Assembly: GCF_016772475.1 (NCBI RefSeq) | Contig: NZ_CP068595.1 | Coordinates: 1,984,001-2,048,000 of the forward strand | Source of the DNA: Paenibacillus sonchi | GTDB lineage: Bacteria > Bacillota > Bacilli > Paenibacillales > Paenibacillaceae | Direction of reading: 5' to 3' | Length of the DNA stretch: 64,000 nucleotides | Shown here: in pieces, positions 41,644 to 51,821 of the stretch | Layout: the number at the start of each line of letters is the position of its first letter | Position numbering within the stretch: the first letter of the stretch is position 1 | Position numbers and translations under genes: made by a program | Notes under the pieces: model-generated | Told to the model about the DNA's origin: nothing | What the model saw: only the letters and a program-made list of their open reading frames with translations | Database searches by the model: none

Positions 41644-42951
41644 GTGAAGGTTCAATCGAGTAAGGAATTTAAGCTTCAGCGTGAAGTGGAATACGGAACG
41701 CCGGAGCAGAATAAGGCTGTGAAGGAAATCGTGGCCGATATCAAACAGGAAGGCGATGCCGCACTGCTCCGGTATACGGAACGTTTTGACGGTGCGGCGC
41801 TCACGGCTGCCGGGCTGCGTGTGACGGAGGAGGAGCTTCAGGCGGCGTATGGCCGGGTGGAGGAATCCTTCGTGACGGCGATCCGCGCCGCCGCAGCCAA
41901 TATCCGGGCGTTTCATGCCCGGCAGAAACGCAATTCCTGGATGGATCTGCAGCCGGACGGCACGATCCTCGGCCAGATCATCCGCCCGCTGAAACGCGTG
42001 GGCGTCTATGTTCCCGGCGGCAAGGCGGCCTATCCGTCCTCGGTGCTGATGAACGTCATTCCGGCCCAGATCGCCGGTGTTCCGGAGATCGTGATGGTCA
42101 CTCCGCCGTCGACGGGCGGCACGGAGGGCATCGATCCTTACATTCTCGTGGCCGCCGCCGAAGCCGGCGTGAACGAGATCTACCGCGTGGGCGGCGCGCA
42201 GGCGATCGCCGCACTGGCGTTCGGCACGGCGTCCATCGCGCCGGTCGATAAGATCTGCGGGCCAGGGAACATCTACGTGGCCCTGGCCAAACGCGAGGTC
42301 TACGGCGCTGTCGACATTGACAGCATCGCCGGACCGAGCGAGATCGTCGTGCTCGCCGACGATACCGCCGAGGCCGCCTACGTCGCGGCCGACCTGCTCT
42401 CGCAGGCCGAGCACGACGAGATGGCCTCGGCCATCCTGGTCACGCCATCGCAGCGCCTGGCGGAGGCAGTCGCTGCCGAAGTGGAACGGCAGCTGCAGGA
42501 GCTTCCGCGCGAGGCCATCGCCCGCGCCTCCGTAGACAACTACGGCGCGATCATCGTCGTGGAGTCGCTGGCAGAGGGAATCTCCGTAGTGAACCGGCTG
42601 GCGCCGGAGCATCTGGAGATTGTCACGGAGGACCCGATGGGCCTGCTCGGCAGCATCGAGAATGCCGGGGCTGTATTCCTGGGACCGTACAGCTCGGAGC
42701 CGGTGGGGGATTATTTTGCCGGTCCGAACCATATTATTCCGACCAACGGTACAGCGCGGTTCTCGTCGCCGGTGGATGTGGATGACTTCATTAAGAAATC
42801 CAGCCTGATCTATTACAGCAAAGAAGCACTGCTGCAGGACGGGGCGACGATTATAGAACTGGCCCGCCGCGAAGGGCTGGAAGGCCATGCACGGGCAATA
42901 GAGATCCGACTACAGAACGAAGCGAAGGGTGGAGACGGGAATGGAAAGTAA
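41644..42951 (+). CDS. hisD: Histidinol dehydrogenase
   Basis: A 435-residue zinc enzyme that oxidises L-histidinol twice to histidine with NAD. Diagnostic motifs: [20 protein letters not shown], then [19 protein letters not shown] with zinc-ligand Gln and His (AEHDE), and [12 protein letters not shown] with the catalytic Glu-His pair. It starts at GTG 41644 behind GGGGGAAG. Overlaps hisB by 11 bases. The middle of the gene is notably GC-rich (long Ala/Val codon runs ending in C or G). Confidence 0.97.
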   Translation: MKVQSSKEFKLQREVEYGTPEQNKAVKEIVADIKQEGDAALLRYTERFDGAALTAAGLRVTEEELQAAYGRVEESFVTAIRAAAANIRAFHARQKRNSWMDLQPDGTILGQIIRPLKRVGVYVPGGKAAYPSSVLMNVIPAQIAGVPEIVMVTPPSTGGTEGIDPYILVAAAEAGVNEIYRVGGAQAIAALAFGTASIAPVDKICGPGNIYVALAKREVYGAVDIDSIAGPSEIVVLADDTAEAAYVAADLLSQAEHDEMASAILVTPSQRLAEAVAAEVERQLQELPREAIARASVDNYGAIIVVESLAEGISVVNRLAPEHLEIVTEDPMGLLGSIENAGAVFLGPYSSEPVGDYFAGPNHIIPTNGTARFSSPVDVDDFIKKSSLIYYSKEALLQDGATIIELARREGLEGHARAIEIRLQNEAKGGDGNGK

Positions 42952-43552
42952 CAACGAGGCTGGAGCTGTGCGCAAGGCTGGACTCAGCCGCAAAACTAAT
43001 GAAACGGATATTAAGCTGTCCCTGGCCGTGGATGGCAGCGGGGTCTCGGAGCTGGAGACGGATGTACCGTTTCTGAATCATATGCTGAATTTATTCACGA
43101 AGCACGGCCAGTTCGATCTGTCTGTGCAGGCGCGGGGCGACATCGACATTGATGACCACCACACCGTAGAAGACATTGGCATCTGTCTGGGCCAGGCGTT
43201 CCGTGAAGCGCTGGGTGACAAAAAAGGCATCAAACGATACGCCAATGTCTTCATCCCTATGGATGAGGCGCTGGCCCAGGTGGTCATCGACATCAGCAAC
43301 CGGCCGCATTTTGAGTACCGGGCAACGTATCCTTCACAACAGGTGGGCAGCTTTTCAACAGAGCTGGTGCATGAATTTCTGTGGAAATTCGCGCTGGAAG
43401 CACGGATTACGCTGCACGTAATCGTACACTACGGCTCCAATACTCATCATATGATCGAAGCGGTATTCAAGGCGCTGGGACGGGCGCTGGATGAAGCCAC
43501 ACTGATTGACCCGCGCGTGAAGGGTGTGCCTTCCACGAAGGGAGTGCTGTAG
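42941..43552 (+). CDS. hisB: Imidazoleglycerol-phosphate dehydratase
   Basis: A 203-residue manganese enzyme of histidine synthesis. The two repeats carry the metal-binding HHTVED and HHMIEA motifs ([14 protein letters not shown] near residue 70; [18 protein letters not shown] near 165). [17 protein letters not shown] is near residue 45. ATG 42941 is behind GGGTGGAG within the end of hisD; an in-frame GTG at 42929 is less likely. The single-domain form lacks a phosphatase domain, consistent with a separate hisJ downstream. Confidence 0.97.
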   Translation: MESNNEAGAVRKAGLSRKTNETDIKLSLAVDGSGVSELETDVPFLNHMLNLFTKHGQFDLSVQARGDIDIDDHHTVEDIGICLGQAFREALGDKKGIKRYANVFIPMDEALAQVVIDISNRPHFEYRATYPSQQVGSFSTELVHEFLWKFALEARITLHVIVHYGSNTHHMIEAVFKALGRALDEATLIDPRVKGVPSTKGVL

Positions 43553-43553
43553 G

Positions 43554-44177
43554 ATGACCGTTGCAATCGTCGATTACGGCATGGGCAATCTGCATAGTGT
43601 CAGCAAGGCGGTGGAACGACTCGGGTATAAAAGTCTTGTGACGGGGAAGGCCGGGAAGATTCTGGCTGCCGATAGCGTCATTCTGCCGGGAGTTGGTGCG
43701 TTTGGCGATGCGATGGAGCATCTGCGGGAGAGCGGGCTGGATGCTGTGGTCCAAGAAGCCGCGGCCTCAGGACAGCCTTTGCTGGGGATATGCCTCGGCA
43801 TGCAGCTGCTGTTCAGCAGCAGCGAAGAATACGGCACTCATGAAGGCTTAAATCTTCTGCCTGGCTCGGTGGTGCGTTTTGCTCCCCGTGAGGGCTACAA
43901 AGTGCCGCATATGGGCTGGAACAGGCTGGACTTTCTGCAGCCGCAGAGTCCGCTGTTCACGGGGCTTGAAGCAGGGCATGTATATTTTGTCCATTCCTTC
44001 CATGCCATTATGGCACAGCAGAGCGATCTGCTTGCTGTCACAGATTACGGGCATCCGGTTACAGCTATTGTAGGCCGGGAGAATGTGTACGGCATGCAGT
44101 TTCATCCGGAGAAAAGCGGAGAGCTGGGGATGAAGCTGCTGGGCAATTTCTTGAAACTGAAGGGTCCGCGGGCGTAA
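43554..44177 (+). CDS. hisH: Imidazole glycerol phosphate synthase, glutaminase subunit
   Basis: A 207-residue class I glutamine amidotransferase that feeds ammonia to HisF. The nucleophile Cys is in LLGICLGMQLLF near residue 80, and the His/Glu of the triad are in GMQFHPEKSG near the C-terminus. VIVDYGMGNLHSVSKA marks the N-terminus. ATG 43554 starts one base after the hisB stop. Its partner hisF is not adjacent: hisA and a 1.5 kb repeat-filled gap intervene. Confidence 0.97.
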   Translation: MTVAIVDYGMGNLHSVSKAVERLGYKSLVTGKAGKILAADSVILPGVGAFGDAMEHLRESGLDAVVQEAAASGQPLLGICLGMQLLFSSSEEYGTHEGLNLLPGSVVRFAPREGYKVPHMGWNRLDFLQPQSPLFTGLEAGHVYFVHSFHAIMAQQSDLLAVTDYGHPVTAIVGRENVYGMQFHPEKSGELGMKLLGNFLKLKGPRA

Positions 44178-44217
44178 GCCCGCTATAACTATATTGTAAC
44201 GAAAGTGGGAGCGCCAC

Positions 44218-44955
44218 ATGTCTTCTTTTATCGTATATCCGGCAATTGATATCCGGGACGGGAAATGCGTCAGACTACAGCAAGGTGACTACAATCAGGA
44301 AACCATATACAATGACAGCCCGGTGAGCGTGGCCAAATCGTGGGAAGAGCAGGGCGGGAAATTTATTCATCTCGTCGATTTGGACGGGGCCAAAGCCGGA
44401 CATCCGGTGAATGATGCCATCATCGGGACGATTGCCAAAAACGCAGGCGTCCCTGTGCAGGTTGGCGGAGGGCTCCGTACGCTTGCGGATGTGGAGAAGC
44501 TGCTGGGCCTCGGCGTCAGCCGGGTCATTATCGGTACTGCGGCTATTAACGATCATGCGTTCACAGAGGCTGTGCTTGCCAAATACGGTGACAAGGTTGC
44601 GATCGGCATTGATGCCCGGGGTGGTTATGTAGCCACTCATGGCTGGCTGAACACCTCCGAGGTGCGGGCGGAGGATTTGGCCAAGGAGCTGGCCGCCAAA
44701 GGGGCCGAAACTTTCATCTACACCGACATCTCACGCGACGGTATGATGCAGGGACCCAACATTGAGGGTATCCTGTCCATGGCTGCCACCAGCGGCAAAA
44801 CCGTTATCGCTTCGGGCGGTGTAACGAGTCTCGACGACCTGCTGCGTCTGAGCGTACATAGCGGCAGCGGTATCGGCGGCGCAATTGTCGGCAAAGCGTT
44901 GTACACCGGCAATATTGATCTGGCCGAAGCGCTTCAGGCGCTGGACAGCAAGTAG
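44218..44955 (+). CDS. hisA: Phosphoribosylformimino-5-aminoimidazole carboxamide ribotide isomerase
   Basis: A 245-residue TIM-barrel isomerase (ProFAR isomerase). The N-terminal catalytic Asp is in [18 protein letters not shown], the second Asp in [15 protein letters not shown], and phosphate loops at VQVGGGLR and VIASGGVTS. Half-barrel symmetry with HisF is evident. It sits 40 bases after hisH. Unusually, the next his gene begins 1.54 kb later. Confidence 0.97.
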   Translation: MSSFIVYPAIDIRDGKCVRLQQGDYNQETIYNDSPVSVAKSWEEQGGKFIHLVDLDGAKAGHPVNDAIIGTIAKNAGVPVQVGGGLRTLADVEKLLGLGVSRVIIGTAAINDHAFTEAVLAKYGDKVAIGIDARGGYVATHGWLNTSEVRAEDLAKELAAKGAETFIYTDISRDGMMQGPNIEGILSMAATSGKTVIASGGVTSLDDLLRLSVHSGSGIGGAIVGKALYTGNIDLAEALQALDSK

Positions 44956-46015
44956 GCAGAGGTTATAGGGCTGCAGAGCGCCGCGATGTTCACCTACCCG
45001 CTACCCGCATGAATTTTCCGGATATATTCAGGAGCTACTTGTGTTCTCTTACCTTCTGGATATCGTGGGAAGCTTAACTGTATTTCGTACATTTAATTTC
45101 AGTTGAAAGGGTCTGAAAGGAACTTTAATTGCATTTCGTACAGCTATAAATAGGTGGATAGACCATGTGCGGGAGATTGCCGAAATTTAGTTGTACGAAA
45201 TACATTTAAACTAATGGACTGCCTAAAAGCCGAGTAAATAATTGTACGTTATGCAGTTAGGCCCTCAAGGTCATGTTGGTTAGCTATAGTCGCTTATGAA
45301 ATGATTGCACTTTCTGCAATAGAAAGCTAACTGTTATGCGTTTGATCGCCTCCTGCTGTATTTCGTGCAATTGATTTCGGAGAATCTGGTCTAAATTGCC
45401 GTTTTGGCTCGATTCTGCTGTACAGAGTGCAGTAGTTTGGATTTTTTGGTTGATTTATGTGTCATTTGTTGTACAAAGTGCAATCGTGTTGAGGTTGACG
45501 CTCAAGCCGGAGTTAAAGTTAGTTTAATGCTCACACAGATGCAGTTAGGCGTACCCTTACTTTTATCATTTCGCAGGCGGTGCGAGCCGCCGACCCGCTA
45601 GGGGCCAAAACGTGGAACACGAAGGTTTGTTTTTCGGTTTGAACGAGTGTTTTTGAGCTGGTACTTGTTTTTTTGATTATGAACAGAGCAGTCACCCTAG
45701 TGGGAAAAGGGGTCACAATCGGGCTTATTCGGCTTATGGAGTAACCTATGTTGGAAAAAGTATCACTAATCGAGATCATATGGCTTATGGAGAAGGCTAT
45801 GTTGGAAAAAGTACCACTAATTCGGCTAAAAGCGGCTGTATAGGATAAATATGCATGAATTAGGTGTACAAAATCCAACTAAAACCTGCTGTAGCCGGAA
45901 TTTCAGCAAATTAGTTTTACTTTTTCCACTTAGCTTTAGTTCCTGATGAACTGTATTGCGTTCCCCAAACTTTCAAAATCTCCAGTTCAACCCATTTTAA
46001 AGGTGTTTTGCCCTT

Positions 46016-46152
46016 AAAGGTGTAATGCCTTTGCAGTTGTAATGCCTTTGCAGTTGTAATGCCTTTGCAGTTGTAATGCCTTTGCAGTTGTAATGCCTTT
46101 GCAGTTGTAATGCCTTTGCAGTTGTAATGCCTTTAGCAGTTGTTTTACCCTT
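46016..46152. repeat. 17-bp tandem repeat
   Basis: Six exact head-to-tail copies of GCAGTTGTAATGCCTTT occupy 46033-46134, with a decayed copy on each side. Copy identity suggests recent expansion. Confidence 0.9.
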
Positions 46153-46290
46153 GCAGGTGCTCTGCCGTTGAAGCGGCCCCGCAGGGGTTAGCGCTCTATA
46201 GCTCACAGTCGCCCGGGAACGCACAACCCCCGCCCACGCCAGCCGTCCGGGTGTCCAGAGGGCCGGGGCCCTTGGGGTCCCCCTTGGCTA

Positions 46291-46441
46291 AGGGGGATTT
46301 AGGGGGATCGAAATCTCTTAGGGGGATCGAAAACTCTTCAGGGGGATCGAAAACTCTTAGGGGGATCGAAAACTCTTAGGGGGATCGAATCTCTCAGAGA
46401 ATCGAAATCTCTTTGGCGATCGAATCTCTCAAGGGATCGAC
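46291..46441. repeat. 19-bp tandem repeat
   Basis: Units of AGGGGGATCGAAAACTCTT: three exact or nearly exact copies from 46320 to 46377, with degenerate ones before (46301) and after (to about 46441, with ATCGAATCTCTC cores). It ends about 55 bases before hisF, so it could lie in the hisF leader. Confidence 0.85.
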
Positions 46442-46494
46442 AGGGTTGGATCAAAAAAGGTTTTCACTCGAAAACTATGGAAAGGGGTTATTTC

Positions 46495-47253
46495 ATGTTA
46501 GCCAAACGCATCATTCCCTGTCTGGATGTGAAGGACGGGCGGGTAGTCAAAGGCGTGAATTTTGTGAATCTGCGCGATGCCGGGGATCCGGTGGAGCTGG
46601 CGGCACTGTATGACCGGGAGGGCGCAGATGAGCTTGTGTTTCTCGATATTTCCGCTTCTGTCGAAGGCCGGGCCACGATGGTGGAAGTTGTGCGGCAGAC
46701 CGCCGGTGAAATCGCCATTCCGTTCACGGTAGGCGGAGGGATCTCCACGCCGGAGGATATGAAGCGCATCCTGCGTGCCGGTGCGGACAAAATCGGCATC
46801 AATACCGCAGCGGTCAACAATCCGCAGCTCATTCTTGAAGGAGCGCGCCGTTTCGGTGCCCAGTGCATTGTAGTGGCGATGGATGCCAAATATAATGAGG
46901 CATGGGGCGAATGGGAAGTATACACGCACGGCGGACGCAAGCCTACCGGAATCCGTGCGCTGGCCTGGGCCAAGGAGGCCGAGAAGCTGGGAGCGGGCGA
47001 AATTCTGCTGACCAGCATGGATGCGGACGGCACCAAGGACGGCTTCGATCTGAAGCTGACCGCAGCGGTCAGCGACCTGCTCACCATTCCTGTAATTGCC
47101 TCCGGGGGAGCGGGAAAGATGGAGCATTTTTATGATGTATTTACCGAAGGCAAAGCCGATGCGGGACTGGCGGCGACGATTTTTCACTATAAAGAGATTG
47201 CCATTCCTGATTTGAAAGCAGATCTGAAGCAAAAAGGGGTAGAGATCCGATGA
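46495..47253 (+). CDS. hisF: Imidazole glycerol phosphate synthase, cyclase subunit
   Basis: A 252-residue TIM barrel that uses HisH ammonia to make imidazole glycerol phosphate and AICAR. Catalytic Asp residues are in [17 protein letters not shown] (residue 11) and [15 protein letters not shown] (near 130); phosphate loops are FTVGGGIS and [12 protein letters not shown]. The in-frame ATG at 46477 would place GAAAGGGG inside the gene, so ATG 46495 is chosen. The stop overlaps hisIE (ATGA). Confidence 0.97.
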   Translation: MLAKRIIPCLDVKDGRVVKGVNFVNLRDAGDPVELAALYDREGADELVFLDISASVEGRATMVEVVRQTAGEIAIPFTVGGGISTPEDMKRILRAGADKIGINTAAVNNPQLILEGARRFGAQCIVVAMDAKYNEAWGEWEVYTHGGRKPTGIRALAWAKEAEKLGAGEILLTSMDADGTKDGFDLKLTAAVSDLLTIPVIASGGAGKMEHFYDVFTEGKADAGLAATIFHYKEIAIPDLKADLKQKGVEIR

Positions 47254-47981
47254 GCGAAGCCGAACAAAACAAAGCCTTAAGCCGGCAAGAGGTGCTGGAG
47301 GGCATACGCTGGAATGAGTCCGGACTGCTGCCTGCCGTAGTGCAGGATGCGGACAGCCTGGAAGTCTTAATGTTTGCCTATATGAACAAAGAATCGCTGC
47401 AGCTCTCGCTGGAGAGCGGACAGACCTGGTTCTGGAGCCGTTCGCGCGGCGAGCTGTGGCATAAGGGAGGGACCTCGGGCAATACCCAGGCCATTACTTC
47501 GATTCATTATGACTGCGACAGCGATACGCTGCTGGTGAAGGTGGTACCGGAAGGACCGGCATGTCATACAGGAGAAACCTCCTGTTTCTTCCGCGAGCTT
47601 CCGCTGAGCAATCCTGAAGCGGCGAAAAGGGCTAAGGGAAGCCAGGGAGCAGTTTCTGCCCGGCCAGGGCTGAACGACAGTGCACGGTTTGCGGTGCTGG
47701 GGGAACTGGAACAGGTGATTGCCGAGCGGGAGGCAGAGCGGCCCGAAGGGGCATATACCACATACCTGTTCGACAAGGGCGTTGACAAGATTCTCAAAAA
47801 AGTAGGCGAAGAAGCTTCCGAAACGATCATCGCTGCCAAAAATAAAGATAATGCCGAGCTGCGCCTCGAAGTCAGCGACCTGATCTATCATCTGCTGGTG
47901 CTGCTCCAGGAGCGCAAGCTTCCGCTGGATGAGATTATGGATGAGCTGAGCCTCCGCCATGAACGGCCCCGCCGCGATTAG
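47250..47981 (+). CDS. hisIE: Bifunctional phosphoribosyl-AMP cyclohydrolase / phosphoribosyl-ATP pyrophosphatase
   Basis: A 243-residue fusion for steps 2 and 3 of histidine synthesis. The N-terminal HisI domain (residues 1-125) has [19 protein letters not shown], zinc-site [11 protein letters not shown] and [13 protein letters not shown]. The C-terminal HisE domain (about 150-243) has [20 protein letters not shown] and [11 protein letters not shown], an all-alpha MazG-like fold. Translation is coupled to hisF by the ATGA overlap. Confidence 0.97.
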   Translation: MSEAEQNKALSRQEVLEGIRWNESGLLPAVVQDADSLEVLMFAYMNKESLQLSLESGQTWFWSRSRGELWHKGGTSGNTQAITSIHYDCDSDTLLVKVVPEGPACHTGETSCFFRELPLSNPEAAKRAKGSQGAVSARPGLNDSARFAVLGELEQVIAEREAERPEGAYTTYLFDKGVDKILKKVGEEASETIIAAKNKDNAELRLEVSDLIYHLLVLLQERKLPLDEIMDELSLRHERPRRD

Positions 47982-47996
47982 AAAGGAGCCTTCAGC

Positions 47997-48824
47997 ATGC
48001 GTATTGATTATCATACCCACCATGAACGATGCGGTCATGCGGTAGGGACATTAGAAGAATATGTTCAGCGGGGGATTGAACTGGGACTGGAGCAGCTCGG
48101 ACTGTCGGACCACCTGCCGCTTATCCATGTGGACCCCGAGAGCTACTATCCTGAGATGGCTATGCCGCTGTCTGAGCTTCCCCGTTACGTTGAAGAATGT
48201 TTGAATCTGAAAGAGCGCTATCGCGGGAGAATTGAGCTGCGAGTCGGGCTGGAAGCCGATTATATCGAAGGGTATGAGGAGCAAATCCGCGAGCTTTTGT
48301 CACCGTATCCGTGGGACTATCTGATCGGGTCGGTGCATTTTCTCGGAGAATGGGATATCACGGACTTTCGCCAGACTGGAGGCTGGGAAGGCCGGGATGT
48401 GATGGAGGTCTACCGCCGGTATTATGATGCGGTGCAGAAGTCGGCGTTATCGGGATTATATGATATTATAGGACATATGGATGTTATCAAACGGTTTGGC
48501 TACGGTCCACAGACCCAGGAGGGCAAGGCCGAAGTGCGGGCGCTGGAGCTGGAAACGCTGAAGGCAATAGCCGGCAGCGGCATAGCGATGGAACTCAACG
48601 CTTCAGGGCTTACCAAGCCCTGCGCGGAGATGTTCCCCGCGGAGCATGTGCTCCAGCAGGCGCTGGAGCTGGGCATCCCGCTCACCCTTGGCTCTGACGC
48701 CCATGATCCCTTGAAGCTGGGAGACGGCTTGCAGGAAGCGCGCAGCCTGCTGTGGCGCACAGGCTTCCGCAGGCTGGCCGTGTTTGAGGGGCGTGTCCGC
48801 ACATTGGTCCCGTTTGAACTATAA
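47997..48824 (+). CDS. hisJ: Histidinol-phosphatase, PHP family
   Basis: A 275-residue metal-dependent phosphatase giving L-histidinol. PHP motifs: YHTHHERCGHA at the N-terminus, GLSDHLPL, GHMDVIKRF and the C-terminal LTLGSDAHDP. It follows hisIE by 15 bases and carries AAAGGAG before ATG. It supplies the phosphatase step missing from the single-domain hisB, completing the pathway together with hisC, which must lie elsewhere. Confidence 0.93.
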   Translation: MRIDYHTHHERCGHAVGTLEEYVQRGIELGLEQLGLSDHLPLIHVDPESYYPEMAMPLSELPRYVEECLNLKERYRGRIELRVGLEADYIEGYEEQIRELLSPYPWDYLIGSVHFLGEWDITDFRQTGGWEGRDVMEVYRRYYDAVQKSALSGLYDIIGHMDVIKRFGYGPQTQEGKAEVRALELETLKAIAGSGIAMELNASGLTKPCAEMFPAEHVLQQALELGIPLTLGSDAHDPLKLGDGLQEARSLLWRTGFRRLAVFEGRVRTLVPFEL

Positions 48825-48847
48825 ATTTTGATCCCCAGGAGGGTACT

Positions 48848-49798
48848 ATGCATCATCATCAATTGCGTATTTTTTCCGGTTCGTCGAATCCGAAGCTGGC
48901 CGCAGATATTGCGGAGCGTCTGGGTGCCCCGTTGGGCCAGATTAAGCTGACCCGCTTCAAGAGCGGCGAGATTTATGTGCATTATGAAGAGAGCATCCGG
49001 AACTGTGACGTATTTTTGGTGCAATCCCTCGCTCATCCCATAAATGAGCTGTTCGTAGAGCTGCTGGTCATGATCGATGCCGCCAAACGCGCATCGGCGA
49101 GAACGGTTAATATTATCGTGCCTTATTACGGCTATGCCCGGCAGGAGCGGAAATCTGCGCCGCGCGAGCCGATTTCAGCCAAGATGGTGGCAGATGTGCT
49201 TACGACCGCAGGAGCCACCCGTGTGATTACGATTGATCTGCATGCGGCGGCGATTCAAGGCTTTTTCAACATTCCGGTGGATCACTTGACGGCACTTGAT
49301 CTGATTAGCGGATATCTGAAGGTGAAGGGCTTGTCCGACCTGGTGGTTGTGTCACCGGATGCGGGCCGTGCCTCCATGGCCGAGAAGCTGGCCAGCCGTC
49401 TGGATTCGCCGTTTGCCATTATGATCAAGAAACGCCCGGCTCACAACGAATCGGTGATTACGCATGTGATTGGCGATGTAGAAGGACGGACGCCAATCAT
49501 TATCGAGGATCTGATTGATACGGGAACGACGATTGTGAATGTGGTGGAAGGCCTGAAGGAGCGGGGAGCCAGGAACAGCATCGTTTGTGCCACCCATGGT
49601 CTTTTTTCCGGAGACGCCTTGAGCCGTATGGTTCACCCTAATATAGATGAAATTGTCGTTACCGACTCTATTGCGCTGCCGGATGATCATTCCAGCCGTT
49701 TCACTGTGCTCTCCGTAGCGCCTATGCTGGCTGAAGCCACACGCATTATTATCGAAGGCGGTTCCATTGACAAGCTGTTCAGAGACGCGGGAATTTAG
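48848..49798 (+). CDS. prs: Ribose-phosphate pyrophosphokinase (paralogue)
   Basis: A 316-residue PRPP synthetase. Motifs: FSGSSNPKLAADIAERLG, the ATP-binding YGYARQERKSAPREPI, HAAAIQGFFNIPVDHL, the PRPP loop IIEDLIDTGTTI, and a C-terminal CATHGLFSG. It differs from the standard Bacillus enzyme in starting MHHHQLRIF. Its place at the end of the his genes suggests it is dedicated to PRPP for HisG; another prs is expected at the usual glmU locus, outside the window. AGGAGGG precedes ATG 48848. Confidence 0.94.
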   Translation: MHHHQLRIFSGSSNPKLAADIAERLGAPLGQIKLTRFKSGEIYVHYEESIRNCDVFLVQSLAHPINELFVELLVMIDAAKRASARTVNIIVPYYGYARQERKSAPREPISAKMVADVLTTAGATRVITIDLHAAAIQGFFNIPVDHLTALDLISGYLKVKGLSDLVVVSPDAGRASMAEKLASRLDSPFAIMIKKRPAHNESVITHVIGDVEGRTPIIIEDLIDTGTTIVNVVEGLKERGARNSIVCATHGLFSGDALSRMVHPNIDEIVVTDSIALPDDHSSRFTVLSVAPMLAEATRIIIEGGSIDKLFRDAGI

Positions 49799-49816
49799 GT
49801 TCCTGCGTCTTCTTTA
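49784..49816 (+). terminator. Terminator after prs
   Basis: GACGCGGGAA, overlapping the end of prs and its stop, pairs with TTCCTGCGTC (one G-U), followed by TTCTTT. Confidence 0.7.
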
Positions 49817-49931
49817 TGGAAAGACAAGAAGCGGGCGGGTGAATCAATCTTGCCGGGTGGGTTGGGATGGTTTTTCAAGCTTTTACCTCCTGGAGACTTC
49901 CTTCTGAGCTTGAGAATCCCCCAGTCAACTG

Positions 49932-49940
49932 TGGTATACT
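49932..49940 (+). promoter_or_regulatory. Extended -10 promoter of the TPR gene
   Basis: TGGTATACT at 49932-49940 (TG-N-TATACT). A TTGAGA at 49910-49915 is 19 bases upstream, slightly far. It lies about 130 bases before the chosen start. Confidence 0.45.
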
Positions 49941-50068
49941 GTTTGGAGACAGTCGGGACCATAAATGGTAACGACGGCACTTAAATGGGAGCCAAGGCAG
50001 AGATTTACCGCCGCTCTCCTATTTTTCGTGAGGATAAGGAAGCTTACAAAGGGAGGTGCCTTGCTTCC

Positions 50069-51802
50069 ATGATTGAGAGAACTTCAGAGAATGACGTGGA
50101 GAATGGCAACGTGATTCCCGTTACTCTGGATGCCAATTTTTTCTTTGAAAGAGCCGTACGGTCATTGGACCGCTTTCAATATGATAAGGCATTGAAGAAT
50201 TTTCGCAAAGCTGTTGAATATGAACCGGAAAACCCGGTGAATCATTGCAATATGGCGGGTATATTATCCGAGATGGGGAAATATGAGGCGTCCAACGACA
50301 TCCTGACCCATGTTCTGGAGGAAGTTGACCCCTCTATGACGGAATGCTACTTCTATATGGCTAATAACTATGCAAATATGGAAAGCTTTGAAGAGGCCGA
50401 GCGCAGTCTGATCACCTATCTTCAGGAGGATGCGAACGGAGAGTTCATAGCCGAGTCCGAAGAACTGATGGAGCTGCTGCAATATGAGCTGAATCGTCCG
50501 GCCCCGCTGGTCCGGATCCGCAGCCGGGAAGGTGTAGTGGAGCACGACAGAGCACGCAGCCTGCTCGAAGAAGGGAAGTTTCCGCAAGCAGTCACGCTGC
50601 TTGAAGAAATTGTACAGAACATCCCCGATTTTCTCGCGGCGCATAACAATCTGGCTCTTGCCTATTTCTACATGGGCCGCTTTGCCAAAGCCAAGGAATG
50701 CCTTGGCGAAGTGCTTGCGCAGGACCCGGGCAACCTGCATGCATTGTGCAACATGGCTATTTTCCTGCAGTATGCGGGCGACCGGGAGCAGCTGGCGGGG
50801 CTGGTGCGCATGCTGGAAGCCACAGTGCCTTTTCATCAGGAGCATGTATTCAAAATGGCTACAACGATGGGGATTCTGGGCAAGCACAGAACGGCCTACG
50901 GGCACTTCCGCCGCCTGTTAAAGGATGAAGAGGTCGGTGGCGATGCCAGCTTGTACCATTACTGTGCGGCGGCGGCAAGCAACAGCGGGCTTGAGCGTGA
51001 GGCGGTACGCTGCTGGCAGCTGGCCGCGAAGCTGGACCCGGAATCAGCAGTACCAAGGTTTTTCCTGTCCCAGCTTCAGCTGGCACAGGCCGAGGGCCGG
51101 CCGCTGCCTCCGGTAAGCTATAATTATCAGCTGCCATTTCAGGAGCAGCTCAAGCAGTGGAAGAACAACATGGACAGCTTCTCGGAAGAGATGCGGAATA
51201 ATCCGCTGCTGCGCGCTTCGTTCTTCTGGGCGCTGCGTTACGGCGATGCAAGTACGAAGCTTCAGGTGACAGAGGCGCTCCGCTGGATCGGGGATGATGA
51301 ACTGTCCGAGGTGCTTAAGGGAGTCGGGGAGCAGGAGCCGCTTCAGGAGAGTGCGCTTCTCGGCCTGCAGCGGCTGATCGGCGGCAGGCCGGAGGAGAGC
51401 GCGATCCAGAATGCCGTTCAGGAATCGGCTGTGCCAGGGTATAAGGGGCTGCCGGAATGGAAAGAGGACTGGCAGCGGGTTATTGACCAGACGGCTGCCG
51501 TGATGGACCGGCGTTATGATGCCCTTCTGAAGAAGGATGCCGAGCTCCTCTGGAAGCAGTTCATCAGCCGTCTCTACCCGGATGTTCCCTTGTTTAGGCA
51601 TACTGCAGGCTGGTGTGCAGCTCTGGAATATTTAACCGCCAAGCTGCATGGCTATCCGCTTACCTATCGTGAGGCTGCCCAGTGCTACAGCGTTTCGGTT
51701 TCGATGGTAAGCCGGTACGCGCGGCGTATTCATCAAGTCTGCGGGTTCCCGCAGGACGGGGCGGCAGGTGACATTTTGCCGCCTTTTACAGAAAATATCT
51801 GA
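50069..51802 (+). CDS. Tetratricopeptide-repeat protein (YvcD-like)
   Basis: A 577-residue cytoplasmic protein. Several TPR units occur in the first 300 residues (for example [20 protein letters not shown], and later [30 protein letters not shown]). The C-terminal 100 residues are different, with a helix-turn-helix-like segment ([28 protein letters not shown]). The frame runs back to 49985, but GGGAGG at 50051-50056 points to ATG 50069. It precedes trxB by 19 bases, the same neighbourhood as Bacillus yvcD-trxB. The function is unknown; the C-terminus suggests a link to nucleic acids. Confidence 0.8.
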   Translation: MIERTSENDVENGNVIPVTLDANFFFERAVRSLDRFQYDKALKNFRKAVEYEPENPVNHCNMAGILSEMGKYEASNDILTHVLEEVDPSMTECYFYMANNYANMESFEEAERSLITYLQEDANGEFIAESEELMELLQYELNRPAPLVRIRSREGVVEHDRARSLLEEGKFPQAVTLLEEIVQNIPDFLAAHNNLALAYFYMGRFAKAKECLGEVLAQDPGNLHALCNMAIFLQYAGDREQLAGLVRMLEATVPFHQEHVFKMATTMGILGKHRTAYGHFRRLLKDEEVGGDASLYHYCAAAASNSGLEREAVRCWQLAAKLDPESAVPRFFLSQLQLAQAEGRPLPPVSYNYQLPFQEQLKQWKNNMDSFSEEMRNNPLLRASFFWALRYGDASTKLQVTEALRWIGDDELSEVLKGVGEQEPLQESALLGLQRLIGGRPEESAIQNAVQESAVPGYKGLPEWKEDWQRVIDQTAAVMDRRYDALLKKDAELLWKQFISRLYPDVPLFRHTAGWCAALEYLTAKLHGYPLTYREAAQCYSVSVSMVSRYARRIHQVCGFPQDGAAGDILPPFTENI

Positions 51803-51821
51803 CCCTAAGGAGGATATACTC

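Larger units (their letters stand above)
44956..46494. other. 1.54 kb repeat-filled gap between hisA and hisF
   Basis: No gene is credible here. Bases 45060-45900 carry about ten copies of a palindromic TGTACGAAATGCA-like motif (near 45072, 45122, 45187, 45241, 45303, 45354, 45416, 45467 and others, both orientations) and four copies of a GTTGGAAAAAGTACCACTAA-like motif (near 45700, 45750, 45797 and, inverted, 45908). Bases 46016-46152 hold a 17-bp tandem repeat and 46291-46441 hold a 19-bp tandem repeat. The final bases give the hisF ribosome site. No terminator is obvious, so hisF may still be read from the hisA side. Confidence 0.6.

Noticed and set aside
41581..42888. A 435-residue minus-strand frame opposite hisD
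   Set aside because: Antisense shadow caused by high third-position GC; hisD has all its catalytic motifs.
45997..46224. A repetitive 75-residue minus-strand frame
   Set aside because: It translates the 17-bp tandem repeat; no start signal.
46015..46441. The tandem repeats as a CRISPR array
   Set aside because: Units are directly abutting with no unique spacers, and no cas genes are present.
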